From positions 1,054,001-1,118,000 of the forward strand of contig NW_024037374.1 in NCBI RefSeq assembly GCF_015832195.1: DNA of 64,000 nt, written 5' to 3'. The first letter of the stretch is position 1; the number at the start of each line of letters is the position of its first letter. The notes under the pieces were generated by a model that saw nothing but the letters and a program-made list of their open reading frames with translations, was not told where the DNA came from and ran no database searches. The DNA comes from Motacilla alba alba. Its lineage: Eukaryota; Chordata; Aves; Passeriformes; Motacillidae. A program made the translations under genes and the position numbers. This document shows positions 44,373 through 55,204 of the stretch, in pieces.

Positions 44373-45619
44373 AAGGGGTGGTCAGCAAAACCCACTCACC
44401 CTTCAACAGCCCCATTTGGCCTGTGCATAAGTCTGACAGAGAATGGAGATTGACAGTGGACTACTGTGCATTGAATGAAGTGACTCCACCACTGAGCGCT
44501 GCTGTGCCAGACATATTAGAGCTCCACTACGAGCTGGAGTCCAAGGCAGCGAAGTGGTGTGCCACTATCAATATTGCCAATGCATTTTTCTCCATTCCTC
44601 TAGCAGCAGAATGCAGGCCTCAGTTTGCCTTCATGTTGAGGAGTGTGCAGTACACCTGGAACCGACTGCCCCAGGGGTGGAAGCACAGCCCCACCATCTG
44701 CCATGGACTGATCCAGAGTGCACTAGAAAAGGGTGAGGCTCCAGAACATCTACAGTATATTCATGACATCATTGTGTGGGGGAACACATCCTGCAGAAGT
44801 GTTTGAAAAAGGAGAGGAAATCATCCAAATCCTCCTGGGAGATGGTTTTGCCATCAGAAAGAGCAAAGTAACCAACCTGTTTGTGAGATTCAGTTCCTAG
44901 GAGTAAAGTGGCAAGATGGTCAGCGTCGGATTCCTATGGATGTCATCAACAAGATCACAGCTATATCTCCACCGACCAATAAGAAGGAGACACAAGCTTT
45001 CCTCGGTGCCATAGGCTTTTGGAGAATGCACATTCCTGACTACAGTCAGATAGTGAGCCCTCTTTACCTGGTCACCTGGAAGAAGAACAATTTCCACTGG
45101 CGCACTGAGCAGCAACAAGCCTTTGCCCAGATTAAGCAGGAGATCGTTCATGCGGTAGCCCTTGGCCCAGTCAGGACAGGACCAGAGGTGAGGAACATGC
45201 TCTACTCTACAGCTGGGAGCCATGGTTTGTCCTGGAGCCTTTGCCAGAAGGTGCTTGGGGAGACTTGAGGCTGGCCACTGGGATTATGGAGTCAAAGCTA
45301 CAGAGGGTCTGAATCTAACTAGACTCCAACAGAGAAAAAAAATCTTGGATGCCTATGAAGGAGTCCAAGGTGCCTCCAAGGTGATTGGTACAGAAGCGCA
45401 ACTCCTCCTGGCACCCCTGACTGCTGGTGCTGGGGTGGATGTTCAAAGGCAAGGTTCCCTCACCCACCATGCCACCAGTGCTACGTGGAGCAAGTGGATT
45501 GCTCTTATCACCACAGCGTGCCTGAATGGGTAAACTGAATTGCTCTGGGATTTTCAAGGTAATTACAAATTTCACCCGAAGGTGCAAATTTTGGTTTCAC
45601 AGATGAAGAACAAGAACCA
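44373..45619 (+). pseudogene. pol: ERV-L-like reverse transcriptase, catalytically dead
   Basis: Fingers and palm motifs are readable: WRLTVDYCALNEVTPP (near 44445), IANAFFSIPLA (near 44575), LPQGWKHSPTICHGL (near 44670). The active-site motif that should be YIDD reads YIHD at 44756-44767, one base change that removes a metal-binding Asp. Stops and frame changes occur near 44806 and 45268, and the connection domain to about 45620 is decayed. Confidence 0.85.
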
Positions 45620-47017
45620 GTGACACGGGCTGAAAAAGCTCCTCCATATAACCAACTGCCCCCAGAGGAAACACACTACGCTCTTTTCACTGACGGTTCC
45701 TGTCGCATCGTAGGAATGAATCGGAATTGGAAAGGATCTGTAAGGAGCCCCACACAAAAGGTTGCACAAGCTACTGAAGGAGAAGGTGGATCGAGCCAAC
45801 TTACGGAACTCAAAACTGTTCACCTGGCCCTGGACATTGCCGAAAGAGAGAAATGGCCAAAGCTCTACCTCTACACTGACTCATGGATGGTAGCCAATGC
45901 TCTGTGGGGATGGCTGGAGAGGTGGAAAGAGGCTAACTGGCAGTGTAAAAGAAAACAAATTTTAGCTGCTGAAGAGTGGAAAGACATTGCTACCAGGGTA
46001 GGGAGGCTACCTGTGAGGGTCCACCATGTAGATTCCCATGTCCCCAAGAGTAGAGCCAATGAGGAGCACCAAAACAATGAGCAGGTAGACCAGGCTGCAA
46101 AGACAGGGGTGTCCAAGATAGACCTAGATTGGGAACACAAGGGAGAGTTATTCCTAGCTCGATGGGCCCATGATGCCTCCGGCCATCAGGGTAGAGATGC
46201 CACCTATAAGTGGGCACAGGACCGAGGGGTGGATTTAAGCATGGACAGTATTTCTCAGCTTATCCATGACTGTGAGACGTGTGCTGCCATCAAGCAGGCC
46301 AAGCGAGTGAAGCCCCTATGGTATGGTGGGTGTTGGTCCAAGTACAAGTATGGGGAGGCCTGGCAGATCGACTGCATCACACTGCCCCAGACACGCCAAG
46401 GCAAGCGCTACGTGCTGACCATGGTAGAAGCCACTACAGGATGGTTGGAGATCTACCCTGTGCTTCACACCACTGCCCAGAACACCATCCTGGGCCTGGA
46501 AAAGCAAATCCTGTGGAATCATGGTACCCCTGAGAGGACTGAGTCAGACAATGGGACTCATTTCAAGAACAGCCTTATCAACACCTGGGCTAGGGAACAT
46601 GGCATTGAGTGGGTGTACCATATCCCCTACCATGCACCAGCTGCAGGCAAAGTGGAGAGGTACAATGGACTCCTAAAAACCCAGTTGAAAGCCTTGGCTG
46701 GGGGATCTTTCAAAAATTGGGAGCAGCATTCAGCAAAGGCCACCTGGTTAGTTAACACTCGAGGTTCCACCAAGCGAGCAGGTCCTGCTCAGTCTGAGTC
46801 CCTGAATAAAACAGAAGGAGATAAAGTCCCAGTGGTACATATGAAGGATATTTCAGGGAAGACTGTTTGGATTAATCCCACCTCAGGCAAAGACAAACCC
46901 ACCTGTGGGATTGTTTTTGCTCAAGGACCTGGGTACACTTGGAGGGTAATGCAGAAAGGTGGAGAAAGCTCTTGTGTACCACTGGGAAACCTGGTCTTAA
47001 GTGAGAGCTGTGTGTAA
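45620..47017 (+). pseudogene. pol: ERV-L-like RNase H and integrase, open over 465 codons
   Basis: The C-terminal part of pol is one open frame. RNase H: TDGSC, an ELKTVHLALD helix, YTDSWMV and a late DSH. Integrase: HHCC zinc domain (HDASGHQGR and CETCAAIK), catalytic Asp in WQIDCI (46370-46372), Asp in ESDNGTHF (46547-46549), Glu in GKVERYNG (46655-46657), then a C-terminal domain. There is no env between its stop and the 3' LTR, as usual for ERV-L. It is not preceded by an ATG or a working RT, so I call it a pseudogene despite the open frame. Confidence 0.85.
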
Positions 47018-47061
47018 GGTTTCATTGTGAGGCAGATGGAAATAGAATAAGGGGTAGATCA

Positions 47062-47721
47062 TGTCCTGGATTGCCAAGCAAACTGTATTCCATTTGCCAT
47101 CTGTATGCCAGTTGTCTTCTGTTAAGTGAGCAGTTTTCCTTATCTCTTCCACAACCATCCTCCATCTGCTAATAACAGGCTATTCAATGTCACTGCATGA
47201 CTGATAAGAACCATAGCATCCCATTGTGAGATGCTCTGCCCAGGGGAGGAGCCAAGCATTCCTACCCAGATATAATCTGGAGGTTCTGGAACACCAGCAC
47301 GGCTTTTCTCCACTGGATTTCCCAGAGGAACAGAAGCTGCCCCTTCTTCCACTGGATTGTCAGAGGAAGACTACACCCTTTTCTGCAGGATCCCTGCTCC
47401 AACAGAACCACACCTGACACTCCAGGAAGACTACAGCCACAATTCCAATTGGACTGCTACCAACACCCTGACCAACAGGGTGTCAGGTTGTGTTCTGACT
47501 CAGTATTCTTTTAATTGACCGCATAGTTTATTTTATCCTTTCATTTCCTTCCCTAATAAAGAACTGTTATTTTCTGCTCCCATGTTTTTTGCCTGACAGC
47601 CTGAGAGCTCCTTAATTTGAAATTTAGAGCAATTCGGAGGGGGTGGGGGGGTTTCACATTCTCCATTTCAGGGGACGCTCCCGCCTTTCTTAGCAGACAC
47701 CTGTCTTTCCAAACCAAGACA
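47062..47721 (+). mobile_element. ERV-L-like provirus, 3' LTR of a different family
   Basis: 660 bp, TGTCCTGGATTGCC...AAACCAAGACA, with CCTAATAAAGAACTG near 47552 and a G-rich run near 47638. Preceded by a weak purine tract (AATAAGGGGTAG). It shares the opening TGTCCT with the 5' LTR but not the rest. Five-base flanks GAGCC (left of 41038) and ATGTT (right of 47721) differ. Confidence 0.85.
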
Positions 47722-49048
47722 ATGTTAAAGGACATCAAAAATGGGCGACTCAGGAGGAGCAAAGGAACAGTTTAGCCAATTAAGAAGCTAAAAATGCAAC
47801 TGAATCAGAGACAGGAAAACTAATCATAGTATTAAGCCTCATGAGAGAAATGCAAGAAGTCCCTGTATTCAGTGGGACAGAAGAGGAAAAACTCCTCAAA
47901 ATAGGAGCCAAGAAAGATATTGAAGGGAAGTGCAGATTAGCAGATGGGAAGCAAGTGTTGAATAAACCCCTGGCCAAGAAAATGCTGGAAGGCATACATG
48001 AACAACACACTGGGATACTCAAGCACAAAGTGATCAATTTCTAAAGGACTGGGGATGCATACGAATTTTCAGAATAGCGAAGCAAGTAAATTAATGGTGT
48101 GTGATATGTCAACAAGTGAATAAGAAAACCATGAGGAAAACACCCAGAGGAGGGTGAGAACGAGCCTTCAGGCCCTTTCAAAACATCCAAGTAGACTTTA
48201 CTGAGCTTCCCCAGGTACAACAGCGGAAGTTTTTGCTAGTGATAGTAGATCACTTGACTCATTGGATAGAGGTGGTACCCACTGTGAAAGCCAATGCCAA
48301 TGTTGTGAGTAAAACACTTCTAGAATCAATCATTCCCCAATATGGGATGGCAAACAGGATTGATTCAGACCAGGGAACTCATTTCACATCAGAGATATTG
48401 CAGGAGGTTGTTCAGCCCCTGGGAATGAAATGGGAGTGACACACTCCATGGCATCCACAGAGTTCTGGTCAGGTTGAGAGAATGAATCAAACTCTGAAAA
48501 GAGCTGTAGTTATGCTAATGATTGAAACCCGAATGTCATGGATCAAATGTCTCCCTTTAGCCCTATTAGGAATTAGAACCCAACCCCAGTCAGATCTGGG
48601 GGTGTCACCCTATGAAATGATGTTTGGGTTACCCTTCCTGACCTCACCCCAGAAGGTTGCCCCCTGTGAGGAAGGGGAAACCAATGCCAAGAAATATGTT
48701 CTGTCTAGAGCACAAACCTTAGAAGGGCTAAGGCATAAAGGGGAAATTCCTCAAACCACCACCCTGGATTTCAGAATCCATAATATTAATCCTGGGGATT
48801 GGGGGATGATTAAGTCATGGAGAGATCAGCCTCTAACTCCTCAGTGGGAAGATCCCTTTCAGGTACTGCTCTCCATGGAATCAGCCATGCAAACTGCAGA
48901 GCGGGGATGGGCTCATGGCAACAGAGTCAAAGGCCCACTAGAAGAACCCAAAGAGTGGACTGTAACATCCAGGCTGGGTGAAATGAGATTGACTCTCAAG
49001 CAGAGACTGAAAGACAACCAGAAAAACACCAAGACACCCAAAAAGTAG
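47722..49048 (+). pseudogene. pol: Gammaretrovirus-like pol 3' part (integrase)
   Basis: Begins abruptly after the ERV-L LTR. Decayed RNase H tail, then an integrase with HHCC zinc pieces (HEQHTG near 48000; CQQVNKKT near 48112), Asp in QVDFTEL (48194-48196), Asp in DSDQGTHF (48368-48370), Glu in GQVERMNQ (48476-48478), and a C-terminal domain to 49048. A stop at 48437-48439 and a frame change near 48040 break it. Belongs to the same class as the gag at 7797-9241. Confidence 0.85.
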
Positions 49049-49631
49049 AGTCAGGCTTCCACCAACCAGCTGGAGAACTGTCTTCCTGTCTTAATGGGTG
49101 AGAATTACCAGCATCTGGTGAGGGGAAGGACACAAGGGACCGTAAAAGGTAATGGCACAGCTTCTTTAGGAAAATAAGACAAAGGAATAGAGGGCAAGAC
49201 CAGGTTGGCCCCTTTGATTGCTACCAAGAAGACTCCATAGCCCTGCTGCAGGTAGCAGTCCCTCAGGCATGGTAAGGTCGGGACAAAAGGCGAGAACAGA
49301 CCTCTATCATTCCTCAGTTGTCTTTTAATTCAACAGCGACTAGAGGCCAATTAGACTGAGTTTGCCTTTGTACTCACCCCTAAGATACACTGACTATGGG
49401 CAGCAGCCACACAGGCACGGTAGATGGCGGTTAAAGCCATACCAGACCTCTGTGATGCCCTTTTGTCCATTCCAAATAAGTGTGTCTAAGGAAAAACTGA
49501 GATTTTTTTCTCCTGTTCCCACTGTTCTTGCCCATGTCAACTGATGCTGGTATGACTCATTCAAGAGAGAGAGAAAATCTTTGACCTAATTGTTTGAGCA
49601 AAATGACTTCTAGAAAAAGAAAAGGGGGGTT
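49049..49631 (+). other. Decayed ERV 3' region with polypurine tract
   Basis: No envelope frame is recognised between integrase and LTR, so env is deleted or decayed beyond recognition. AGAAAAGGGGGGTT at about 49617-49631 is the polypurine tract. Confidence 0.6.
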
Positions 49632-50056
49632 TGTTATAGATGAGTAATCCTATGGTTGACTCTCACAATTAAGGGTTAAGCATTAAGTATATGTTAAGAG
49701 AAGTTTTGTCGATGTATAATTATCTTTCCCCTCCCCCTTGCATTGTTATCACAGGATGGCCTCAGTAGTTGGGGCATTTGGGAGGGTGGGCTTGTTACTA
49801 TGGCAGCATGTGACCTGCAATCAAGCTGTAAGAAAGTGAACTCCACCACTGGACAGCGAAGAAGGAGTTGATTGAAAAGACTTTGAGAGGTACTGGAGGT
49901 ATAAAAGACAGAGCATCTATTTTGTAGATAAACATATGGTGCTTAAATCCTTTGCTCCTGGCACTGTGTTCTTTTCTTTATTCAGTTTTTCTGTTGTATT
50001 TTGATAAGGTCTTAATAAACCATTTAAATTTTTGAAAGTGAAATTTTTTTCTCACA
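49632..50056 (+). mobile_element. Gammaretrovirus-like ERV, 3' LTR
   Basis: 425 bp, TGTTATAGATGAG...TTCTCACA, with TATA box GTATAAAAGA (near 49910) and ATAAA-type polyA context (CTTAATAAACC near 50010). Same family as 6035-6461. The right flank is the first base of unit C. Confidence 0.9.
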
Positions 50057-50459
50057 TGAGGATGGGGAATGTGAGGCAAGGCTGTCTACATCGGGTCAGC
50101 TCCAAGGTACAACTTCTCTGATCTGTCCAGACCTCCTTACGAGCAGCCCCACATCAATATCAATCACAGAATGCTGCAATCAGCTCTTCACAAAAGAGAA
50201 CAGTGATAAAATGTGCTCTAAAATAGGATTACATATTTCTTAGAACCTCATTGAAATGTTTCTTCATAACTGTAAAAGGAAAACTTTCTGATGAACTGCA
50301 CTGGAGCAGAGGGAAATCAAGGCAGAGCCATGAACTGTCAGGACTTGCTTGATCCTAATGAGCCCTGTGGTGCATTTGGAGCTGAGCCCTGGAACCTCAG
50401 GGCCTGAGAGGAGATTGCACAAACCTTGCCACAAGTCAAATTCACAAGAAAACCCCAAA

Positions 50460-51150
50460 GTGTCTCAAAGCTTTAGAGGGTCCCACTGATGTCCATCCCC
50501 AACACAGGCTCCTCATGGACTCCTGTAAGAAGTGAACTGGAGGCCAGGATGGCACAAAAAAGCCTCTCAGAGATGTGGTGTGGAAAGGAAAATCCAAAGT
50601 ACCTTAAAAACCTTGAGTATCTCAAAGCATTAATGAACCCCACTGAGTGCCAGTACAAAGCTCTCAAGGGACTCATTAAAGCAGATAACTGGGGCCATGA
50701 TTGCACAAACCTCTCATAGAGTCCGTATCAAAAGGGAAAAATCAAATACCTTAAAAAAACTCAAGTACCTTGAAGTATTAATGAGCCCCACTGAGTGTCA
50801 TTGCTGATAAAGGCTCTCAAGGGATTAATTAAAGCAGATAAATGGAGGCTGTGACTGCACAATCTTTCTCATTGAGTCTGTTTTAAAAGGGAAACACTAA
50901 CTGCCTTAAAAACTGAACTAACCTGAAGCATTAATGAGTCCCACTGAGTGTTGTAACTGAGAAAGAATCTACAGGGACTAATTAAAGCAGATCATTGGAG
51001 GCCATGATTGCACAAACTTCTCAGAGACTCCAAGGCAAAAGCCAAAGCCAAAGTCCTTTGAAAAGCCTGCAGTCCCTGGGAGCATGAAGGAGCCCCCAGG
51101 GCCATTGCTGAGCAAGGCTCCCCAGGGACTCCTTCCAGCGGATCCTTGAG
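50460..51150 (+). repeat. ~150-bp degenerate tandem repeats upstream of receptor 3
   Basis: Units near 50465, 50627, 50777, 50928 and 51080, counterpart of 15240-15760, with one more clear unit than in A. Confidence 0.75.
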
Positions 51151-51499
51151 GCCACTGGCATGTGGGCTAGGGGGTATGCTGAGGGCAGGACAAGGGGCTG
51201 CCAGTGCCCAGCCTGGCTGGGGCTGTGCCAGGAGGCCCCAGTGCCTCAGGACAAGGTGTCTCCTGCCAGCCCTTGGTGGCACAGAGCCTGCTGTGCCCCA
51301 GGGCACCAAGCCTTGGCTTCTCTTTGTCCCCACCTGTCATCACTGCCTGCAGTTCTCTGCTCTGCCTGGGGCCTGGGGACACTTTCTCAGTCGTGTCCCT
51401 CACTGAGACCTATTAAAAGTCCAAGAAACTTTGGAGTGTGATTCTGACTTGGAGCTCTGCAGAGGTTTCTTCAGCTGCCTCTCAGGGACTGATGTTCAG

Positions 51500-51862
51500 G
51501 GCCTGAGCAAAAAGCCCCAGAGGGTCATTAAAGTCCTCGTGCTGTGGCTGTGCTGCTGAGCTGGGCTGGGCTCCTGGCACAGAGGCAGCCCTGGTAACCA
51601 AGAAGAGCTTGAAAAGCACATTTCTCTTGCTGAGCAGCTCTTCTGCCAGCCCAGCAGGGCTGGGGCACTGCCTGCAGCCAGCCCGGGCACAGCACAGAGG
51701 CACAGAGAGCTTCAATCAGTCAGGGCTGGGAAGGTGCTGAGAAGTGCCTGGGGCAGAATCCCTGCCAGCCCTTGGCACAGGAACCTCTGGCTGCAGGACA
51801 ATGCAGCTGCAGCTCCTGGAGTGATCTCCTACAGCTGGAACATCCCAATGCCTACAGACCCT
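51500..51862 (+). other. Probable noncoding 5' exon of receptor 3
   Basis: Ends at ACCCT|GTGAGTACATTC. Nearly identical by eye to the exons of units A and B. Transcription start not determined. Confidence 0.45.
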
Positions 51863-52669
51863 GTGAGTACATTCTCTGATTCTCTCTTGTGCAGAGCAGC
51901 CAGGGGTGCCCAGGGCTGTCCTGTAGAGCAGGCTCCTGCAGCCCAGGGTGCTGTGCTGGGGCAGGGACTCTGCTGCCTGCCAGGGACAGCTCTCAGCCAG
52001 CGCTGGCAGCTGCTCCCAGCACTGGAGGACAAGATCTGGGTGGCAGGAGACAGCTGGTAAGGCTTGGAAGTGTTGTCGTTGTGTGGTGAGGATGCTGCAT
52101 TGTTCAGGGCTGCTCCCAGCATGGCATTCAACTGCAGAACATTTCCAAGTAGATTATACAGGGAGCACAGCAAGTCAGGGACAGCATAAAAGGAAAACCC
52201 TCCTTTTTAAATATACTGTTAAGGTTTGCCTGGTTGGGGAATTGCAGATAGACATCCATCTCTCACTTCAGGTAGAGAAAAATTTAAAAAAAAAATTGTC
52301 TCAGATCTGAATAAACCAAGCAGTGACAGAAATCAGGACAGGGCCCCTCACAGGCAGCATCGGTGACGCTTTTCCAGCCTCCCCAGGGTTGCTCTGATGT
52401 TGCCATCAGAGCCTACAGAGCCAGAGCTGCCTCGAGCACTGTCAGGGCTGGGAGGTGTCTGCAGGGCAGGGCTGAGCCCCCAGGGCTGGGCTGGGCTCTG
52501 GCAGCACTGGCAGGGCCCAGCCCTGGGCACAGGGAAGCAGCTGCTGGCAGGGACAGCTCCAGGCAGCAGAGCCCTGGGCAGGCAGTGAGGGGCAAGTGCC
52601 CCCCAAGCTGTATTGGGATATTTAAACTCCTCTCAAAACCCAACTAATTCAAGATTACTTTTTTTACAG
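51863..52669 (+). other. Probable 5' UTR intron of receptor 3
   Basis: GT at 51863; acceptor ACTTTTTTTACAG with AG at 52668-52669 and a good pyrimidine tract, 23 bases before the receptor ATG. 807 bp, homologous to the intron of receptor 2. Confidence 0.55.
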
Positions 52670-52675
52670 ATCCCC

Positions 52676-52834
52676 ATGTGCAGCCCCAGCAAATGTCCAA
52701 CAGCAGCTCCATCAGCCACTTCCTCCTGCTGGCATTGGCAGACACACGGCAGCTGCAGCTGCTGCACTTCTGCCTCTTGCTGGGCATCTCCCTGGCTGCC
52801 CTGCTGGGCAACGGCCTCATCATCAGCGCCGTAG
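52676..52834 (+). promoter_or_regulatory. uORF overlapping the receptor 3 start
   Basis: ATG 17 bases upstream of the receptor ATG, 52 codons, TAG at 52832-52834; same geometry as receptors 1 and 2. If the acceptor at 52669 is used, this is the first ATG of the coding exon. Confidence 0.4.
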
Positions 52835-53625
52835 CCTGCGGCCAGCACCTGCACACGCCCATGTTCTTCTTCCTGCTCAACCTGGCCCTCACTGACCTGG
52901 GCTCCATCTGCACCACTGTCCCCAAAGCCATGCACAATTCCCTCTGGGACACCAGCAACATCTCCTACACAGGATGTGTCGCACAGGTCTTTCTGGTTTA
53001 TTTCTTCCTTGGATCAGAGTTTTATCTCCTGACCATCATGTGCTATGACCGCTACGTGTCCATCTCTAAACCCCTGCACTACGGGACCCTCCTGGGCAGC
53101 AGAGCTTGTGCCCACATGGCAGCAGCTGCCTGGGCCAGTGCCTTTCTCAATGCTCTCATGCACACGGCCAATACGTTTTCCCTGCCCCTGTGCCATGGCA
53201 ATGTCCTGGGCCAGTTCTTCTGTGAAATCCCCCAGATCCTCAAGCTCTCCTGCTCCAAATCCTATCTCAGGGAACTTGGGCTAATTGCAGTTAGTGTCTG
53301 TTTGGTATTTGGTTGTTTTGTGTTCATTGTTTTCTCCTATGTGCAGATTTTCAAGGCCGTGCTGAGGATCCCCTCTGAGCAGGGCCGGCACAAAGCCTTT
53401 TCCACCTGCTTCCCTCACCTGGCCGTGGTCTCTCCGTTTCTCAGCACTGTCATATTTACTCACCTGAAGCCCCCCTCCATGTCCTCCCCATTCCTGGATC
53501 TGGTGGTGTCAGTTCTGTACTCGGTGGTGCCTCCAGCCCTGAACCCCCTCATCTACAGCCTGAGGAACCAGGAGCTCAAGGCTGAAGTGTGGAGACTGAT
53601 GACTGGAATCTTTCAGGAACATTGA
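52693..53625 (+). CDS. Olfactory receptor 3, OR14 (gamma-c) type
   Basis: Intact 310-residue receptor starting MSNSSS at ATG 52693. Landmarks as in the other two: GN (39-40), HTPMFFF (54-60), Cys95 and Cys177, a DRY motif at 119-121, KAFSTCFPHL (234-243), PALNPLIYSL (281-290). The conserved Cys after DRY is Ser here (YVSIS, residue 125), a change not seen in receptors 1 and 2. Helix 3 reads VFLVYFF where receptor 2 has an aromatic run. The C-terminus EVWRLMTGIFQEH differs from receptor 2. AATAAA follows 30 bases after the stop. Likely functional; ligand unknown. Confidence 0.95.
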   Translation: MSNSSSISHFLLLALADTRQLQLLHFCLLLGISLAALLGNGLIISAVACGQHLHTPMFFFLLNLALTDLGSICTTVPKAMHNSLWDTSNISYTGCVAQVFLVYFFLGSEFYLLTIMCYDRYVSISKPLHYGTLLGSRACAHMAAAAWASAFLNALMHTANTFSLPLCHGNVLGQFFCEIPQILKLSCSKSYLRELGLIAVSVCLVFGCFVFIVFSYVQIFKAVLRIPSEQGRHKAFSTCFPHLAVVSPFLSTVIFTHLKPPSMSSPFLDLVVSVLYSVVPPALNPLIYSLRNQELKAEVWRLMTGIFQEH

Positions 53626-53655
53626 ACTGCTGGCCTATTTCTGCAAATCATTTGT

Positions 53656-53661
53656 AATAAA
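53656..53661 (+). promoter_or_regulatory. PolyA signal of receptor 3
   Basis: AATAAA in TTGTAATAAAAGTC, same context as in receptor 1. Confidence 0.7.
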
Positions 53662-53759
53662 AGTCATCTTTGTTACTTCTTGTTGGTTTCATTTTGGAGC
53701 TTTTAGTTTTTTGTTTGTCTTTTTCCTCTTGTTCAAAAAGAAATGTCATGGATTGTTCC

Positions 53760-54780
53760 ATTTTGCATTTTGTTTCTCTCCACATTATATGCGGCCATGT
53801 ATTGTATCAATGAGGGGCTGAGCTCTGAGTGGCTTTAAATGAACCGAGGAATCTCCCAGCAGAGTTTTCTGCAGAGATGCCCTTTGGTTGCCTTCTCTGG
53901 AGCTGCAGCAGCAATGTCTGTGTGCAGAGCTGGGGGCAGATCAGTGCTGGCCCAGCAGCTGTGCCCAGCAGCAGCAGCAGCACTTGGTGTTGCCAGTGCT
54001 GCTGCCGTGGCCCTGCCCCACTGCCCTGGTGGCCCTGGTGTTGCTGTAGGGCCTGAGTGCTCTTGGGGCTGGGCACAGTGCTGGGGGTGGCAGTGCCGGG
54101 GCTGCAGCAGGGACAGGCCATGGGCACTGCTGGGGCAGCGCTGACGCCTCAGGCCAGGGCCTGGGGGCTCCAGCCTCCTTGCCCAGGCTCTCTCAAGAAC
54201 ACGGCCAGGCCAATGCTGAGCACAGAAAAGCCCAGTGAGCAGCCCCAGGCTGGCCGTGGGCAGGCTGGGGGCAAACAGCATGGCTGGGGCTCTGCAAGGG
54301 CCCTGGGGCACACGGGAAGGAGCAGCAGAGCAGGAGCTGATCCATCCCCAGTGCGCTGGACAGCCCAGGGCAGCGTCCCAGAGCGTCCTCATGGAGCTGC
54401 CAACACCATCCCCCCTCTGCAGCCCTGGCCTCTCCCCCAGCTCACACAGGTGCCGCATCCTTGCAGGCACAGGCACGGCAGCACTGGCTCAGGAGCCCCT
54501 GTTTGCATTGCACAGAGCAGGCGGGAGCACCCCCATGCTGTTGCTGTGGGGACATCAACCTGAGGGAGCAGAAATGCCATCAGCCCCTGGAGCCAGCAAG
54601 GGCTGGGGGACACCAGGGAAAGCACTCAGCTTTGTCCTGGCCTCTGCAGTCAGCCAGAAAGTTTGTTCCCATCAGCTGGCAGTTTCCTGTCCCACTGCAG
54701 ATGCTGTTGCTCAGAGCCGGGGCTGCCTGGCAGCCACCCCTAAACTGCCCTGAGCATTTCCTTGCCTTCACCTTTGCTTC
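53760..54780. other. Conserved GC-rich block downstream of receptor 3
   Basis: Third copy of the block. Here a 213-codon minus-strand frame (53835-54476) is open, but the other two copies break it by indels. Unexplained. Confidence 0.55.
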
Positions 54781-55204
54781 CTTTACTCTCCCCTTGTACA
54801 AATTTCTTCCTGTTGCCCACTCCTGTTCCCTGGCCTGCAAACAGCCCATCCCTGTTTGCCCTTTCCTCTCTGGCCCCACTCCCCATTGCAGTTCCTGACT
54901 TGGCACCATGGGAACGGCCCTTGGGGAGCAGCATCATCCTCCAAGTGCTGCAGCAATTGTCTGCAGGCTCCTGCAGTGCCTCCTGCTGCTCCCTTGCCAG
55001 CGGCACCCCAGGCCAGGGGGGCCCATCTGGGCTGCTGTGTCTGCCTGTGGGGCTCCCTGTTCTGGGCCATGAGGAGGAGCTGCAGAGGCTCTGCAGGACT
55101 GACAGGATGGGCTTTGGGGCTGGCAGGAGAAGCTGAGGCACCTGGGCTGCTGGAGCTTCTGAACAGGAGGCCCAGGGCTCATCCTGTCACTGCTCCAAGG
55201 GTGC
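54781..55204. other. Unit C sequence between GC-rich block and CR1
   Basis: Matches unit B 29691-30229 in reverse and is mostly missing from unit A. The long plus-strand frame that runs from here into the CR1 is compositional. No gene recognised. Confidence 0.5.
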
